Assembly: GCA_019420545.1 (NCBI GenBank) | Contig: JAHZGZ010000079.1 | Span: forward strand, 366 to 6,885 | DNA: 6,520 nt | DNA from: Bacteroidales bacterium | Lineage (GTDB): Bacteria; Bacteroidota; Bacteroidia; Bacteroidales; Muribaculaceae | Direction of reading: 5' to 3' | Part shown: piece by piece, positions 5,718-6,520 of the stretch | How the letters are laid out: every line of letters starts with the position of its first letter | How positions within the stretch are numbered: the stretch's first letter is position 1 | Notes under the pieces: generated by a model | Told to the model about the DNA's origin: nothing | The model's input: only the letters and a program-made list of their open reading frames with translations | Databases searched by the model: none | Made by a program: the position numbers and the translations under genes

Positions 5718-6520
5718 ATGGCTAAGAAAGAGGAATCCACCAACATGGTGGAACGTTTCGCCGAGTTCAAAGAGCTCAAGCACATCGACAAGACTACAAT
5801 GATTTCAGTGCTTGAGGAGTCGTTCCGCAACGTGCTCGCAAAGATGTTCGGCACCGACGAGAATCTCGATGTTATCATGAACCCCGACAAGGGCGACGTA
5901 CAGATATTCCAGAATCTTGAGGTCGTGCCCGACGGAGAGGTGGAGAACCCCTATACACAGATCTCCATATCCGACGCACGCGCCGACAACAACCCCGATG
6001 TCGAGATCGGCGACGAGCATACCCGCGAGATCATTTTCGAAAAATTCGGGCGCCGCGCAATCCTCAATCTGCGTCAGACTCTCCAGTCAAAGATTCTTGA
6101 TCTCCAGAAAGAGGCCATCTACAATCAATTCAAGGATCGCGAGGGAGAACTTGTTAATGGCGAGGTGTACCAGACATGGAGCAAAGAGACCCTCCTGCTC
6201 GACTCGGAGGACAACGAACTGCTTCTGCCGCGTCCCGAGGCTATCCCCGGCGACTTCTTCCGCAAGGGCGAGAATGTGCGCGCCGTAATCAAAACCGTCG
6301 AGAACAAGAATAACAACATACGAATCATCGTGTCGCGCACATCCGAGGATTTCCTGCGTCGCCTCTTCGAGCTTGAGGTGCCTGAGATCCACGACGGGCT
6401 CATCAATATCCGCGCCGTGGCACGTATCCCGGGTGAGCGTGCAAAGATCGCCGTGGAGAGCTACGACGACCATATCGATCCCGTCGGTGCATGCGTAGGT
6501 GTGAAGGGATCGCGCATCCA
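5718..6520 (+). CDS. nusA: Transcription termination/antitermination factor NusA, N-terminal part (3' end outside window)
   Basis: An open frame from ATG 5718 continues to the window edge, with 267 complete codons. NusA binds RNA polymerase and nascent RNA, affecting pausing, termination and rRNA antitermination. The polymerase-binding N-terminal domain spans about 1-135 (VERFAEFKELKHIDKTTMI, then VLEESFRNVLAKMFG, a Bacteroidota-like acidic stretch, and FGRRAILNLRQTL at 110-122). The S1 domain spans about 141-208 (GELVNGEVYQTW, ELLLPRPEAIPGDFFRKGE, IIVSRTS). The first KH domain follows, with ARIPGERAKIAVES (235-248) and its G-x-x-G region VGVKGSRI at the edge. The second KH domain and C-terminus are missing because of the window, not by truncation. 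The start lies 24 bp after rimP, without a Shine-Dalgarno; it is transcribed with rimP, and infB would be expected next. Confidence 0.96.
   Translation, partial: MAKKEESTNMVERFAEFKELKHIDKTTMISVLEESFRNVLAKMFGTDENLDVIMNPDKGDVQIFQNLEVVPDGEVENPYTQISISDARADNNPDVEIGDEHTREIIFEKFGRRAILNLRQTLQSKILDLQKEAIYNQFKDREGELVNGEVYQTWSKETLLLDSEDNELLLPRPEAIPGDFFRKGENVRAVIKTVENKNNNIRIIVSRTSEDFLRRLFELEVPEIHDGLINIRAVARIPGERAKIAVESYDDHIDPVGACVGVKGSRI

Noticed and set aside
6087..6473. A 128-codon minus-strand open frame.
   Set aside because: It is antisense to nusA, whose S1 and KH motifs are clear on the plus strand.

Overview
The window looks like a chromosomal core region of a Bacteroidales bacterium, possibly Muribaculaceae-like, though the family is only an impression. 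Three things support this. The proteins read like Bacteroidota orthologues, especially pyruvate kinase with an N-S-A-H motif, NusA and the LolC/E-type permease. Most start codons have AT-rich upstream sequence with no Shine-Dalgarno. Promoter-like boxes fit the Bacteroides-type pattern TTTG-N19-21-TAnnTTTG. I see no mobile element, tRNA, rRNA or CRISPR array, and no gene-free stretch longer than about 150 bases.

Layout. Positions 1-3879 hold five genes on the minus strand, read from right to left: aroQ (type II 3-dehydroquinate dehydratase), pyk (pyruvate kinase), a class I SAM-dependent O-methyltransferase, rbfA (30S maturation factor) and an FtsX/LolC-E-type ABC transporter permease that runs off the left edge. 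Gaps are 60 bp, a 14-bp overlap, 54 bp and 27 bp, so this is probably one transcription unit starting from a promoter near 3895-3902. An 83-bp divergent region separates it from a plus-strand gene (3963-5066) for an exported endonuclease/exonuclease/phosphatase-fold protein. After a 153-bp intergenic region come rimP (5220-5693) and nusA (5718 to beyond the right edge), both on the plus strand and transcribed together.

How they fit together. Three genes serve ribosome maturation or transcription (rbfA, rimP, nusA). In E. coli these belong to one rimP-nusA-infB-rbfA cluster; here rbfA is about 4 kb from rimP-nusA and points the other way, in an operon with metabolic genes. aroQ and pyk are both linked to phosphoenolpyruvate: the shikimate pathway consumes it and pyruvate kinase competes for it.

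The best regulatory signal is upstream of rimP: a full TTTG-N20-TAAATTTG promoter followed by a perfect 10-bp GC-rich hairpin in the short 5' leader. Two genes cut by the window edges (permease and nusA), as well as the true ATG starts of aroQ and rimP, were read directly from the nucleotide sequence. Overall this is an ordinary housekeeping region. I found no convincing new system, only a few regulatory and protein details worth checking.
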